64,000 nt of DNA, taken from Pseudomonas putida (lineage in GTDB: Bacteria > Pseudomonadota > Gammaproteobacteria > Pseudomonadales > Pseudomonadaceae). Within the stretch, counting starts at the first letter, position 1. Each line of letters begins with the position of its first letter. This document shows, in pieces, positions 34,374-43,689 of this stretch. The position numbers were made by a program, and so were the translations under genes. Below the pieces are notes generated by a model. It had not been told where the DNA came from. It worked only from the letters and a program-made list of their open reading frames with translations, and made no database searches. The stretch is from contig NZ_BSKJ01000011.1 of the NCBI RefSeq assembly GCF_030159595.1, forward strand, positions 1-64,000. The letters run 5' to 3'.

Positions 34374-36527
34374 ATGAGCCCCCGCACCCCAAAGAAAACC
34401 CGCTCGGTTGCACCATCGCGCATCCGCGAAGGCCTGCCCTTCCCCCTCGGCGCCACCTGGGATGGCCTTGGGGTGAATTTCGCCCTGTTTTCGGCCAACG
34501 CCACCAAGGTCGAACTGTGCCTGTTCGACTCCACCGGCGAGCAGGAAATCGAACGCATCGAACTACCCGAATACACCGATGAGATCTACCACGGCTACCT
34601 ACCTGATGCGCACCCAGGGCTGGTCTACGGCTACCGGGTATACGGCCCCTACGAGCCAGAGAACGGCCACCGCTTCAACCCCAACAAACTGCTGATCGAC
34701 CCCTACGCCAAGCAGCTGGTCGGCAGCCTGAAATGGTCCGAGGCGCTGTTCGGCTACACCATCGGCCACCCCGACGGCGACCTGTCGTTCGACGAACGCG
34801 ACAGCGCGCCGTTCGTGCCCAAATGCAAGGTGATCGACCCCGCGTTCACCTGGGGCCGCGACCAGCGCGTGCTCATCCCCTGGGAACGCACCATCATCTA
34901 CGAAGCGCACACCCGCGGCATCAGCATGCGCCACCCGGCCGTACCGGAGGAACTACGTGGCACCTTTGCTGGCATGGCCAATGACGAGCTGCTCAAGCAC
35001 ATCAAGGAGCTGGGCGTTTCCAGCATCGAGTTGCTGCCGATCCATGCCTTCGTCAACGACCAGCACCTGCTGGACAAGGGCCTGAACAACTACTGGGGCT
35101 ACAACAGCATCGCCTTCTTCGCCCCCCACCCGCGCTACCTGGCCAGCGGCAAGATCGCCGAGTTCAAGGAGATGGTCGCGCACCTGCACGACGCCGGGCT
35201 GGAGGTGATTCTGGATGTGGTCTACAACCACACCGCCGAAGGCAACGAGCGCGGCCCCACCCTGTCGATGCGCGGCATCGACAACGCCTCGTACTACCGC
35301 CTGATGCCAGACGACAAACGCTATTACATCAACGATTCCGGCACCGGCAACACCCTGGACCTGAGCCACCCCTGCGTGCTGCAACTGGTGACCGACTCGC
35401 TGCGCTACTGGGCCGGTGAAATGCATGTGGACGGCTTCCGCTTCGACCTGGCGACCATCCTTGGCCGCTACCACGACGGCTACAGCGAGCGCCATGGCTT
35501 CCTCGTCGCCTGCCGCCAGGACCCGATGCTGAGCCAGGTCAAACTGATTGCCGAACCCTGGGACTGCGGCCCAGGTGGCTACCAGGTGGGCAATTTCGCC
35601 CCCGGCTGGGCCGAGTGGAACGACCGCTTCCGCGACACCGTGCGAGCCTTCTGGAAGGGTGACGAGGGCCAACTGGCCGATTTTGCCTCACGCATGACCG
35701 CCTCAGGCGACATGTTCAACAACCGTGGCCGGCGCCCGTATGCTTCGGTCAACTTCGTCACCGCCCACGACGGTTTCACCCTGCGCGACCTGGTGTCTTA
35801 CAACCACAAGCACAACGAAGACAACGACGAGAACAACCAGGACGGCACCGACAACAACCTGTCGTGGAACTGCGGCGTGGAAGGGCCCACCGACGACCCG
35901 GGCATCAATGCCCTGCGCATGCGCCAGATGCGCAACTACTTCGCCACCTTGCTGCTGGCTCAAGGCACGCCGATGATCGTTGCCGGTGATGAGTTCAGCC
36001 GAACCCAGCATGGCAACAACAACGCCTACTGCCAGGACAGCGAGATCGGCTGGGTGAACTGGGACCTGGACCAGGACGGCGAGGAACTGCTGGCCTTCGT
36101 CAAACGCCTCACCCGCCTACGCCTTACCTACCCGGTGTTGCGCCGCTCGCGCTTTTTGGTGGGGGACTACAATGAGACGATCGGGGTCAAGGACGTGACC
36201 TGGCTGGCGCCGGATGGCAGCGAAATGAGCGTGGCGCAATGGGAAGACCCGCATGGGCGTTGCCTGGGCATGCTGATCGACGGCCGCGCGCAGGTGAGTG
36301 GCATTGCCCGACCAGGTGCCGAGGCCACCGTGCTGCTGATCGTCAATGCCCACCATGACAGCGTGCCATTCAAGTTACCGGCGGTGCCCGAGGGCGAATA
36401 CTGGAGCTGCCTGGTGGATACCGACCGGCCGGAGCTACGCAAGGGGCAGCACCTGCAGTTCGACAGCACGTTCGAGGTCACAGGGCGGTCGATGCTGCTG
36501 ATGGTGTTGCAGCACGAGGAAGACTGA
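34374..36527 (+). CDS. glgX: Glycogen debranching enzyme GlgX
   Basis: GH13 isoamylase-type enzyme of 717 residues that hydrolyses alpha-1,6 branches. An N-terminal CBM48 (PFPLGATWDGLGVNFALFS) precedes the barrel; catalytic Asp358 (HVDGFRFDLA) and Glu394 (LIAEPWDCGPGGY) are present. ACGAGG precedes the ATG at 34374; the frame from 34284 starts inside the REP pair. It is the last gene of the glgA operon. Confidence 0.95.
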   Translation: MSPRTPKKTRSVAPSRIREGLPFPLGATWDGLGVNFALFSANATKVELCLFDSTGEQEIERIELPEYTDEIYHGYLPDAHPGLVYGYRVYGPYEPENGHRFNPNKLLIDPYAKQLVGSLKWSEALFGYTIGHPDGDLSFDERDSAPFVPKCKVIDPAFTWGRDQRVLIPWERTIIYEAHTRGISMRHPAVPEELRGTFAGMANDELLKHIKELGVSSIELLPIHAFVNDQHLLDKGLNNYWGYNSIAFFAPHPRYLASGKIAEFKEMVAHLHDAGLEVILDVVYNHTAEGNERGPTLSMRGIDNASYYRLMPDDKRYYINDSGTGNTLDLSHPCVLQLVTDSLRYWAGEMHVDGFRFDLATILGRYHDGYSERHGFLVACRQDPMLSQVKLIAEPWDCGPGGYQVGNFAPGWAEWNDRFRDTVRAFWKGDEGQLADFASRMTASGDMFNNRGRRPYASVNFVTAHDGFTLRDLVSYNHKHNEDNDENNQDGTDNNLSWNCGVEGPTDDPGINALRMRQMRNYFATLLLAQGTPMIVAGDEFSRTQHGNNNAYCQDSEIGWVNWDLDQDGEELLAFVKRLTRLRLTYPVLRRSRFLVGDYNETIGVKDVTWLAPDGSEMSVAQWEDPHGRCLGMLIDGRAQVSGIARPGAEATVLLIVNAHHDSVPFKLPAVPEGEYWSCLVDTDRPELRKGQHLQFDSTFEVTGRSMLLMVLQHEED

Positions 36528-36655
36528 ATCACCTGCCATTGGCCGTCCAGGTGAGGCGCTAGCAATCATTCTTCATAGCCAGGGTGCGGCAAATAGCGAA
36601 CCCCGCTATACCCTACTCATTTGCTCAACAAATCAAGGGTTTGAACCAAACCACG

Positions 36656-36680
36656 AAGCGTGAACAGATTCTTCACGCTT
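36656..36680. promoter_or_regulatory. Perfect 9-bp stem-loop downstream of glgX
   Basis: AAGCGTGAA and TTCACGCTT enclose a 7-base loop. It is about 130 bases after the glgX stop and lacks a strong T run, so it may be an operator or a weak terminator. The 36528-36880 gap also holds an imperfect palindrome at 36833-36854; no gene is supported there. Confidence 0.4.
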
Positions 36681-36880
36681 TCTTGACGCAAGCGGCGTCC
36701 TCTCCTTAGCTGAACATTACCTAGCAGTAAAGATCTCGCGCCGGGCCTCTAGCTCGCGCCTTTGTGCGCGCTTGCGAAAGCTGGCGTGCTGGTTTGGGTC
36801 GCCCCCTGTTTTTGCCGTACAGCTCGTGACAACAGGCCAGGTCCTCGGGCTGTACCCCACAAAAACAAAGGAGATCCGCC

Positions 36881-37957
36881 ATGAAATGCACCTCGAACCC
36901 CTTGCGCTTCGACAGCATTTTCTACGCGGTTTCCACGTCGCTGCTTCTGGCAACCCCAGTGGAAACTTTCGCGTACGAATTGCAGGATGACCCCACCTCT
37001 CCCGGCTTTTTGCAGCAGCCTGCAATGCCGCCGCTGTCGCTCGACCCCGTCAGCGCCAGTGGTTTGAGTATGGGTACGCTGAATGCGTTTTCGCAGAAGA
37101 TGAGCGAGCGCCACGGGCAGGCGGCACCCGACCTGGTCGCCAGCCAGTGGGCGCAGTTCTTCCCCACCACCTCGCGCAAAGGCGCACTGCCCCCAGACCA
37201 GCTGGAGGCCCCCAGCCAGCAACTGATGATCGGCCCGGACCTGTTCGTGCGTGAAACTGCAGCGGGCAATGTGCACCGCGCGGGAATTTTCGTGGGGCAC
37301 AACAACCTGCAGAGCAGCTTCAACGGCATGCGCCCACTGCTGGGCGACAAACAGCGCAATGCGGTGAACCTGAGCGGGGAAAGCCTGGGCGTTTACTGGA
37401 GCATGACCCATGAGCAGGGCTGGCACCTGGACGCCGTGGCCATGGGGTCGCGCATCGATGTGCTGGGCCGTGGTGAAAACGGCCAGCGCCTGGACGACAG
37501 CGGCCACGCAATGACCTTTTCGGTAGAAGGCGGCTACCCGATTCGCCTGGGTGGCAACTGGGTGATCGAGCCCCAGGCACAGTTGATCAACCAGCAGTTC
37601 TTCCCCGGTAATCAGGTACAGGAAGAAACGTTGCGGGCCTTTGACAGCCAGCCGAGCTGGAGTGGCCGGGTGGGTGCCAGGTTGTCCGGGCGTTACGAAG
37701 TGCGCGGCATGCCCATCGAACCCTATGTGCGGACCAACGTGTGGTATGACTTCAGCAATCCTGACGAGGTGAAGCTGGACCAGGTCGACAAGATCTCCAG
37801 TTCACGCTACTCGACCACGGTGGAGTTGGGGTTGGGGCTGGTGGCGCGGGTGACGCCTTCGGTGGCGTTGTTTGTGAGTGCCGATTACAGCAGTGATGTG
37901 GATGACAATGATTTGAATGGACTGATTGGTAGCCTTGGGGTGCGCATGCGGTGGTAG
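36881..37957 (+). CDS. Autotransporter-like beta-barrel protein without a large passenger
   Basis: Product of 358 residues. An N-terminal signal region (to about residue 31, ending ETFAYE) is followed by about 80 residues of low complexity and then by an autotransporter-type barrel, with alternating strands such as GLGLVARVTPSVALFVSADYSS and the terminal GVRMRW, an aromatic C-terminus suited to BAM recognition. Most autotransporters carry a passenger of several hundred residues; this one does not. AAAGGAGA precedes the ATG at 36881. It sits alone between the convergent ends of the two glucan gene groups. Confidence 0.75.
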   Translation: MKCTSNPLRFDSIFYAVSTSLLLATPVETFAYELQDDPTSPGFLQQPAMPPLSLDPVSASGLSMGTLNAFSQKMSERHGQAAPDLVASQWAQFFPTTSRKGALPPDQLEAPSQQLMIGPDLFVRETAAGNVHRAGIFVGHNNLQSSFNGMRPLLGDKQRNAVNLSGESLGVYWSMTHEQGWHLDAVAMGSRIDVLGRGENGQRLDDSGHAMTFSVEGGYPIRLGGNWVIEPQAQLINQQFFPGNQVQEETLRAFDSQPSWSGRVGARLSGRYEVRGMPIEPYVRTNVWYDFSNPDEVKLDQVDKISSSRYSTTVELGLGLVARVTPSVALFVSADYSSDVDDNDLNGLIGSLGVRMRW

Positions 37958-37965
37958 GCAGGACC

Positions 37966-37997
37966 GGCCTCTTCGCGGGCACGCCCGCGAAGAGGCC
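37966..37997. repeat. Compact REP palindrome, perfect 14-bp arms
   Basis: ggcctcttcgcggg and its inverse with the loop CACG, eight bases after the barrel gene and just before the 3' end of glgB. It probably separates the convergent transcripts. Confidence 0.85.
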
Positions 37998-38012
37998 AGC
38001 GCAGGCAAAACG

Positions 38013-40223
38013 TCAGGCCGGTTTCATTATCAGAACCCCAAGCGGCGGTAGGTTCAACGCCAGCGACAATGGCTGCCCATGGCTGCTCACCGCCTCACTG
38101 GCCACCGCGCCCAGGTTACCCACGTTGGACCCTGCATACAGCTCGGCATCGCTGTTCAGCAGCTCTTGCCAGCGCTCGCCAAACGGCACGCCAATCCGAT
38201 ACCCCTCGCGCGGCACCGGGGTAAAGTTGGCCACTACCAGCACCGGCTCGCCACTGCTGCTCCAGCGTAGCCAGGCGTACACGCTGTTCTGCGCATCATC
38301 CCCAATCAACCACTGGAAGCCCTGCGGCTGGCAGTCCTGCTCGTGCAGTGCCGGTACCTCGCGGTAAAGGCGGTTGAGGTCGCCGACCAGCCGCTGCACA
38401 CCCTGATGCTCGGGGTACTGCAGCAGATACCAGTCCAGTTCGCTGTCATGGTTCCACTCACGCCACTGACCGAACTCGCAGCCCATGAACAGCAGCTTCT
38501 TGCCCGGGTGCGCCCACATGAAGGTGAGGTAGGCGCGCAGGTTGGCGAACTTCTGCCAGCGGTCGCCGGGCATCTTGTCGATCAGCGAATGCTTGCCATG
38601 CACCACTTCGTCGTGGGAGATGGGCAGGATGAAGTGCTCGGAATAGGCGTAGATCAGCCCGAAGCTCATCTCGTTGTGGTGGTGGGCGCGGTGCACCGGG
38701 TCGTTCTGGATGTAATGCAGGGTGTCGTGCATCCAGCCCATGTTCCACTTGTAGGCAAAGCCCAACCCGCCCTGCTGGGTCGGCTGGCTGACGCCGGGCC
38801 AGGCGGTGGACTCCTCGGCGATGATCAGTGCGCCGGGGGCCTCGTGCGCGGCCACGCCGTTGAGGTGGCGGATGAAGTCGATGGCTTCGAGGTTCTCGCG
38901 TCCGCCGTGGCGGTTGGGCACCCATTCGCCGGCCTTGCGCGAGTAGTCGCGGTACAGCATCGAAGCCACTGCATCGACCCGCAGGCCGTCGATGTGGAAG
39001 TGCTTCAACCAGTGCAGGGCCGAAGCCATCATGAAACCGCGTACTTCGTTGCGGCCGAGGTTATAGATCAGCGTGTTCCAGTCCTGGTGGTAGCCCTCCA
39101 GGGGGTTGTCGTATTCGTACAGGGCAGTGCCGTCGAAACGCGCCAGACCGTGTTCATCGGTGGGGAAATGCGCTGGCACCCAGTCGAGCAGCACACCAAT
39201 GCCGCCCTGGTGGCAGGCATCGATGAAGGCGGCGAAATCCTCGGCGCTGCCATAGCGTGAGGTGGGCGCGAACAGGGACAGCGGCTGATAGCCCCATGAG
39301 CCGCCAAACGGGTGCTCCATGATTGGCAGCAGTTCAATATGGGTAAAGCCCAGTTGCTGCACGTAAGGCACCAGGCGTTCGGCCAGTTCGCGCCAGTTGT
39401 AATAGCGCCCGACTTCACCCGCTTCATCCAGCTCGCAGCGCCATGAGCCAGGGTGCAGCTCGTAGATCGACAGTGGCGCGTTGTAGGCATGGCGCTGCGC
39501 ACGCTGTGCCATCCAGTCGTGGTCCTGCCAATCGTGGCTGAGTGCATTGGCGACCTTGGACGCGGTGCTGGGTGGCAATTCGGTGGCGCGGGCCAGCGGG
39601 TCTGCCTTCAGTGGCAAAATCCCCTCCTTGCCCAACACCTCGAACTTGTAGGTTTCACCCACACCCAGGCGCGGCACGAACAGCTCCCACACCCCGGCAC
39701 TGTGGCGCAGGCGCATGGGGTGGCGGCGGCCATCCCAGTTGTTGAAGTCACCCACCACCGACACCCGCCGGGCGTTGGGTGCCCACACCGAAAAGCACAC
39801 GCCGGCAATGCCATCGACCTGGACCGGCTGGGCGCCAAAGCGCCCGGACAAGTCGCGATGGTTGCCTTCGGCGAACAGGTGCAGGTCCATGTCACCCAGT
39901 TGCGGGCCGAAGCTGTAGGGGTCTTCAGTGACTTGCTCGCCACCCGCCCAACCGACTTGCAGCAGATAAGCCTGTGCATCATCGAGGTGCGCGGTGAACA
40001 AGCCCGGTACACGCCCTTGCACCATTTCGGCCAGGACGCGCCCATCATGGCGCGTCAGCACCCGGGCACTCAGCGCATCGGGCAGGAAGGCGCGGATAAA
40101 CACCCCGCCCGCACCGTCGCCGTGAGGGCCTAGCACTGCAAAGGGATCGGCGTGCTCGGCGCGGGCCAGGGCATCCAGGTCCCGTTGCCGAAGGCCGCCG
40201 TTTTCACGCGTGGTTGCATTCAT
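38013..40223 (-). CDS. glgB: 1,4-alpha-glucan branching enzyme
   Basis: GH13 enzyme of 736 residues that forms alpha-1,6 branches. N-terminal CBM48 copies, the second near residues 140-190 (FSVWAPNARRVSVVGDFNNWD), precede the barrel with Asp417 (GLRVDAVASM) and Glu470 (IIAEESTAWP). The start ATG directly follows the treS stop, with GGGAG inside the treS end as ribosome site. Together with TreS and GlgE it completes the GlgE route to branched alpha-glucan. Confidence 0.96.
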   Translation of the reverse strand: MNATTRENGGLRQRDLDALARAEHADPFAVLGPHGDGAGGVFIRAFLPDALSARVLTRHDGRVLAEMVQGRVPGLFTAHLDDAQAYLLQVGWAGGEQVTEDPYSFGPQLGDMDLHLFAEGNHRDLSGRFGAQPVQVDGIAGVCFSVWAPNARRVSVVGDFNNWDGRRHPMRLRHSAGVWELFVPRLGVGETYKFEVLGKEGILPLKADPLARATELPPSTASKVANALSHDWQDHDWMAQRAQRHAYNAPLSIYELHPGSWRCELDEAGEVGRYYNWRELAERLVPYVQQLGFTHIELLPIMEHPFGGSWGYQPLSLFAPTSRYGSAEDFAAFIDACHQGGIGVLLDWVPAHFPTDEHGLARFDGTALYEYDNPLEGYHQDWNTLIYNLGRNEVRGFMMASALHWLKHFHIDGLRVDAVASMLYRDYSRKAGEWVPNRHGGRENLEAIDFIRHLNGVAAHEAPGALIIAEESTAWPGVSQPTQQGGLGFAYKWNMGWMHDTLHYIQNDPVHRAHHHNEMSFGLIYAYSEHFILPISHDEVVHGKHSLIDKMPGDRWQKFANLRAYLTFMWAHPGKKLLFMGCEFGQWREWNHDSELDWYLLQYPEHQGVQRLVGDLNRLYREVPALHEQDCQPQGFQWLIGDDAQNSVYAWLRWSSSGEPVLVVANFTPVPREGYRIGVPFGERWQELLNSDAELYAGSNVGNLGAVASEAVSSHGQPLSLALNLPPLGVLIMKPA

Positions 40224-43200
40224 CTATGACTCTCCCCAGGTACTGATCAGTCCATGCAGGCCATGCAAAGGCACGGCCAGCCAGCTCGGACGGTTTTCGG
40301 CTTCGTAGGTGATCTCGTAGGCGGCTTTTTCCAGGCAGAACAGTTCCAGTGCGGCGCGCTCGCCCTCGGCCTGTTGCCAGGCATGGGGCATGGCGGCGGT
40401 GGCCAGGCCATAGGCTTCGACGAAGGCGTGGCGCGACTGATGCAGGTACTGCCGGGCAACCCGCTGACGAGCCTGCCGCGCCGGGCCGGAAAGGTCGACC
40501 GCAGACGCGCTGCGCAGGATCATGGCAGCAGCATAGTCGAAGGATCGCAACACGCCGCTGACATCCTTGTACGGGCTGTGTTTTGCCCGGCGCTCTTGCA
40601 GTGGGCGGGACGGTTCACCTTCGAAATCGATCAGGTAGGCGTCGCCCTGCACCACCAGCACCTGGCCCAGGTGGAGGTCACCGTGCACGCGCATCAGCAG
40701 GCCACCCTGGGCCTGCCCGGCCAGCTGGCTGATGTGTTGGGCCAGGCCGTCGCGTTGTTGCTGCAGGTCGTCGACCAAGGCCTGGCTGTCACTGTCGAGG
40801 TTGTCGCGGTGCTGGGCCAGCACGTCGAGGGCACGGGTCAGTTCGGCGCTGATCTGCGTGGCCCAGTGCTGGCTGTCGCTGGCATCACTGGGGCGCGGGC
40901 GGAACGCCTCATCGTCGGTGGGGGCGGCCAGCAGCAGGTGCATTTCACCCAGGCGCTGGCCAAGCAAGGCCGCGAAGCCGCTGAGTTCGGCCAACGCGTC
41001 GGTGTGCGGCTCGGCATCATTGGCGGTGGGCTCCATCTGGTCGCGGATCGCCCGCTCCAGGGTGTTCTGGGTCCAGGCCCAGGCATCGCCCTGGTTGTTC
41101 AGATACCCCTGGGCAATCATCAGCAGGTGTGGCACATGGTGTTCGTCCACCCGGCTGACCGACGCCAGCAACGGCGAGATATTGGCAAAGCCGGCGGCGG
41201 TGAGGTAAGCACTCATTTCCAGCTCAGGATGGATACCCGGGTTGACCCGACGGATCAGCTTGAGCACCACCCGGTCGCCGATCACCACCGAGCTGTTGGA
41301 CTGCTCGGCGCTGAGGTAGCGCACTGCGCTTTCGTCGTTCAACGCCTGGCCTGCCAACTGCTCCGTGCTTTCGAAGCGCAGTTCACCCTCAGCGTTGCCG
41401 CAAGGCAGGCGCATACCCTCCTGACAGGCGCGCAGCACCGCACGAATGAAGGGTTCGAGAACGAAGGCGTCGGTGATCAGGCCCACCTGATGGGCACGGC
41501 GCACCCGCGACAGGGCCAATTGCTGCGGCAGCGCGGTGTTGATGTCTTCCTCGCGCAGCAGGCCGAACGGCAACTGGTAGCGGTTGGCCGTGCCGTCGCT
41601 GAGCACGTCGATTTCGCTGAGCAGTACCGGCGTGGTGGCGGTGCCGAAGCGCACGCCGTAGCACAACCGAACGGCGTCGATCGGCCCCTCCTTGCCGGCG
41701 AACCAGCGCCGCTTTGGCAAGTACTGCGGCAGGATGCTGTTTTGCAGGGTATCGCTTGACGGTGCTTCCAGCAGTTCTTCCAAGCGTTTGCGCAGCACTA
41801 GCGTGGTCAATTCGGGTAATCCCTCGGTGGCCTGGACGTGCCAACTGGGCATGCGGTCGTGCGGCGCCAGCAGGAACCAGTAGAAGGCATAGGGTGGCAA
41901 GGTGAGCAGGAACGGTAACTGGCCAATCGGTGGGAAGGCGCTGCCGCCAAGCATCTCCACCGGTACTTTGTCGGCGTATTGTGACAATTCCAGTTCAGCG
42001 GCCTGGGCGGCACGCGAAACGTTGGCCACACAGAGGATGACGTCGGTGTTGCCGTCGGCATCGGTGTACTCGCGGATGTAAGCGAGGATACGCCGGTTGC
42101 TGGGCGTGAGGGTGCGCAGGCTGCCGCGGCCAAAGGCCTTTTGCTGCTTGCGCACCGCCAGCATGCGCCGGGTCCAGTTCAGCAGCGAATGCGAGTCGTG
42201 GCTCTGGGCTTCGACGTTGACGGTCTGGTAGCCGTACAGCGGGTCCATGATCGGCGGCAGCACCAGGCGCTGCGGGTCGGCGCGGGAAAAACCGCCGTTG
42301 CGGTCTGGCGACCATTGCATCGGCGTGCGCACGCCGTCGCGATCGCCCAGGTAGATGTTATCGCCCATGCCCAGTTCGTCGCCGTAATACAAGGTGGGCG
42401 TGCCCGGCATCGACAGCAGCAGGCTGGTGAGCAGCTCGATACGCCGGCGGTCACGCTGCAGCAGTGGCGCCAGGCGCCGGCGGATCCCTAAGTTGATGCG
42501 GGCGCGGCGGTCTTCGGCGTAGTAGTTCCACAGGTAATCGCGCTCGCGGTCGGTGACCATTTCCAGGGTCAGCTCATCGTGGTTGCGCAGGAAGATCGCC
42601 CATTGGCAGTTGGCGGGGATTTCCGGCGTCTGGCGCAGGATGTCGGTGATCGGGAAGCGGTCTTCCATGGCCAGGGCCATGTACATGCGCGGCATCAGCG
42701 GGAAATGGAAGGCCATATGGCACTCGTCGCCTTCGCCTTCGCCGAAGTACGGGCGGGTGTCTTCGGGCCACTGGTTGGCCTCGGCCAGCAGCATGCGGTC
42801 GGGGTAGTTGGCGTCGATTTCGGCGCGGATGGCCTTGAGCACCGTGTGGGTCTCGGGCAGGTTTTCGTTGTTGGTGCCGTCGCGTTCGATCAGGTAGGGG
42901 ATGGCATCCAGGCGCAGGCCATCGACGCCCAGGTCGAGCCAGAAACGCATGACATCGATCACCGCCTTGAGCACCTGCGGATTGTCGAAATTGAGGTCGG
43001 GCTGGTGCGAATAGAAGCGGTGCCAGAAGTACTGGCCGGCGACCGGGTCCCAGGTCCAGTTGGACTTTTCGGTGTCGAGAAAGATGATGCGCGTGCCGTC
43101 GTACTTCTGGTCATCGTCGGACCACACATAGAAATCGCGCGCCTTGCTGCCGCGCTTGGCATGGCGGGCACGCTGGAACCACGCGTGCTGGTCGCTGGTG

Positions 43201-43541
43201 TGGTTGATGACCAGTTCGGTGATCACCCGCAGGCCGCGCTTGTGGGCCTCGGCGATGAAGCGGCGGGCGTCTGCCAGGCTGCCGTAATCAGGGTGCACGG
43301 CCTTGTATTCGGCGATGTCGTAACCGTCGTCGCGCCGTGGCGAGGGGTAGAACGGCAGCAGCCACAGGGTGTTGACGCCCAGCTCGGCGATGTAGTCGAG
43401 CTTGCTGATCAGGCCGGCGAAGTCGCCGATGCCGTCGTTGTTCGAATCGAAGAACGACTTGATGTGCAGCTGGTAGATGACGGCGTCCTTGTACCACAGC
43501 GGGTCGTCGATGAAGGCTGCCGGACGGGAACGCTTGGCCAT
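40224..43541 (-). CDS. treS: Trehalose synthase fused to maltokinase (TreS-Mak)
   Basis: Fusion of 1105 residues. Residues 1 to about 545 are a GH13 trehalose synthase/isomerase that interconverts trehalose and maltose (Asp212 in GLRLDAIP, Glu254 in LLAEANQW). The C-terminal half is an aminoglycoside-phosphotransferase-like maltokinase with the Brenner motif HGDLHLGQ from residue 953 and DFEGEP after it. The fused product therefore turns trehalose into maltose-1-phosphate, the donor for GlgE. AAGGAG precedes the ATG at 43541. Confidence 0.95.
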   Translation of the reverse strand: MAKRSRPAAFIDDPLWYKDAVIYQLHIKSFFDSNNDGIGDFAGLISKLDYIAELGVNTLWLLPFYPSPRRDDGYDIAEYKAVHPDYGSLADARRFIAEAHKRGLRVITELVINHTSDQHAWFQRARHAKRGSKARDFYVWSDDDQKYDGTRIIFLDTEKSNWTWDPVAGQYFWHRFYSHQPDLNFDNPQVLKAVIDVMRFWLDLGVDGLRLDAIPYLIERDGTNNENLPETHTVLKAIRAEIDANYPDRMLLAEANQWPEDTRPYFGEGEGDECHMAFHFPLMPRMYMALAMEDRFPITDILRQTPEIPANCQWAIFLRNHDELTLEMVTDRERDYLWNYYAEDRRARINLGIRRRLAPLLQRDRRRIELLTSLLLSMPGTPTLYYGDELGMGDNIYLGDRDGVRTPMQWSPDRNGGFSRADPQRLVLPPIMDPLYGYQTVNVEAQSHDSHSLLNWTRRMLAVRKQQKAFGRGSLRTLTPSNRRILAYIREYTDADGNTDVILCVANVSRAAQAAELELSQYADKVPVEMLGGSAFPPIGQLPFLLTLPPYAFYWFLLAPHDRMPSWHVQATEGLPELTTLVLRKRLEELLEAPSSDTLQNSILPQYLPKRRWFAGKEGPIDAVRLCYGVRFGTATTPVLLSEIDVLSDGTANRYQLPFGLLREEDINTALPQQLALSRVRRAHQVGLITDAFVLEPFIRAVLRACQEGMRLPCGNAEGELRFESTEQLAGQALNDESAVRYLSAEQSNSSVVIGDRVVLKLIRRVNPGIHPELEMSAYLTAAGFANISPLLASVSRVDEHHVPHLLMIAQGYLNNQGDAWAWTQNTLERAIRDQMEPTANDAEPHTDALAELSGFAALLGQRLGEMHLLLAAPTDDEAFRPRPSDASDSQHWATQISAELTRALDVLAQHRDNLDSDSQALVDDLQQQRDGLAQHISQLAGQAQGGLLMRVHGDLHLGQVLVVQGDAYLIDFEGEPSRPLQERRAKHSPYKDVSGVLRSFDYAAAMILRSASAVDLSGPARQARQRVARQYLHQSRHAFVEAYGLATAAMPHAWQQAEGERAALELFCLEKAAYEITYEAENRPSWLAVPLHGLHGLISTWGES

Positions 43542-43581
43542 GGGGGACTCCTTTCAAAGCTGTCTTGAGCTCGCGCGAGCC

Positions 43582-43671
43582 TCTGTGGGAGCGGGTTCAC
43601 CCGCGAAGCAGGCACCGCGGTGTGTGGCACCGGCTTTGCCGGTGTTCGCGGGTGAACCCGCTCCCACAGGG
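43582..43671. repeat. REP pair in inverted orientation
   Basis: ctgtgggagcgggttcacccg and cgggtgaacccgctcccacag flank a 45-base spacer between glgE and treS. The inner arm retains cgcgaag only on one side. Confidence 0.85.
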
Positions 43672-43689
43672 GGTGGCGTGTGTACCTTG

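Noticed and set aside
36721..36918. 65-codon minus-strand frame upstream of the barrel gene
   Set aside because: It has no ribosome site and no family match and runs into the leader of the plus-strand gene. It may belong to a repeated Pseudomonas intergenic element, but I cannot show this from one copy.
41389..41844. Second minus-strand frame within the treS region that might suggest a split maltokinase
   Set aside because: The main treS frame runs unbroken from 43541 to 40224 through both domains; the other frame has no domain.
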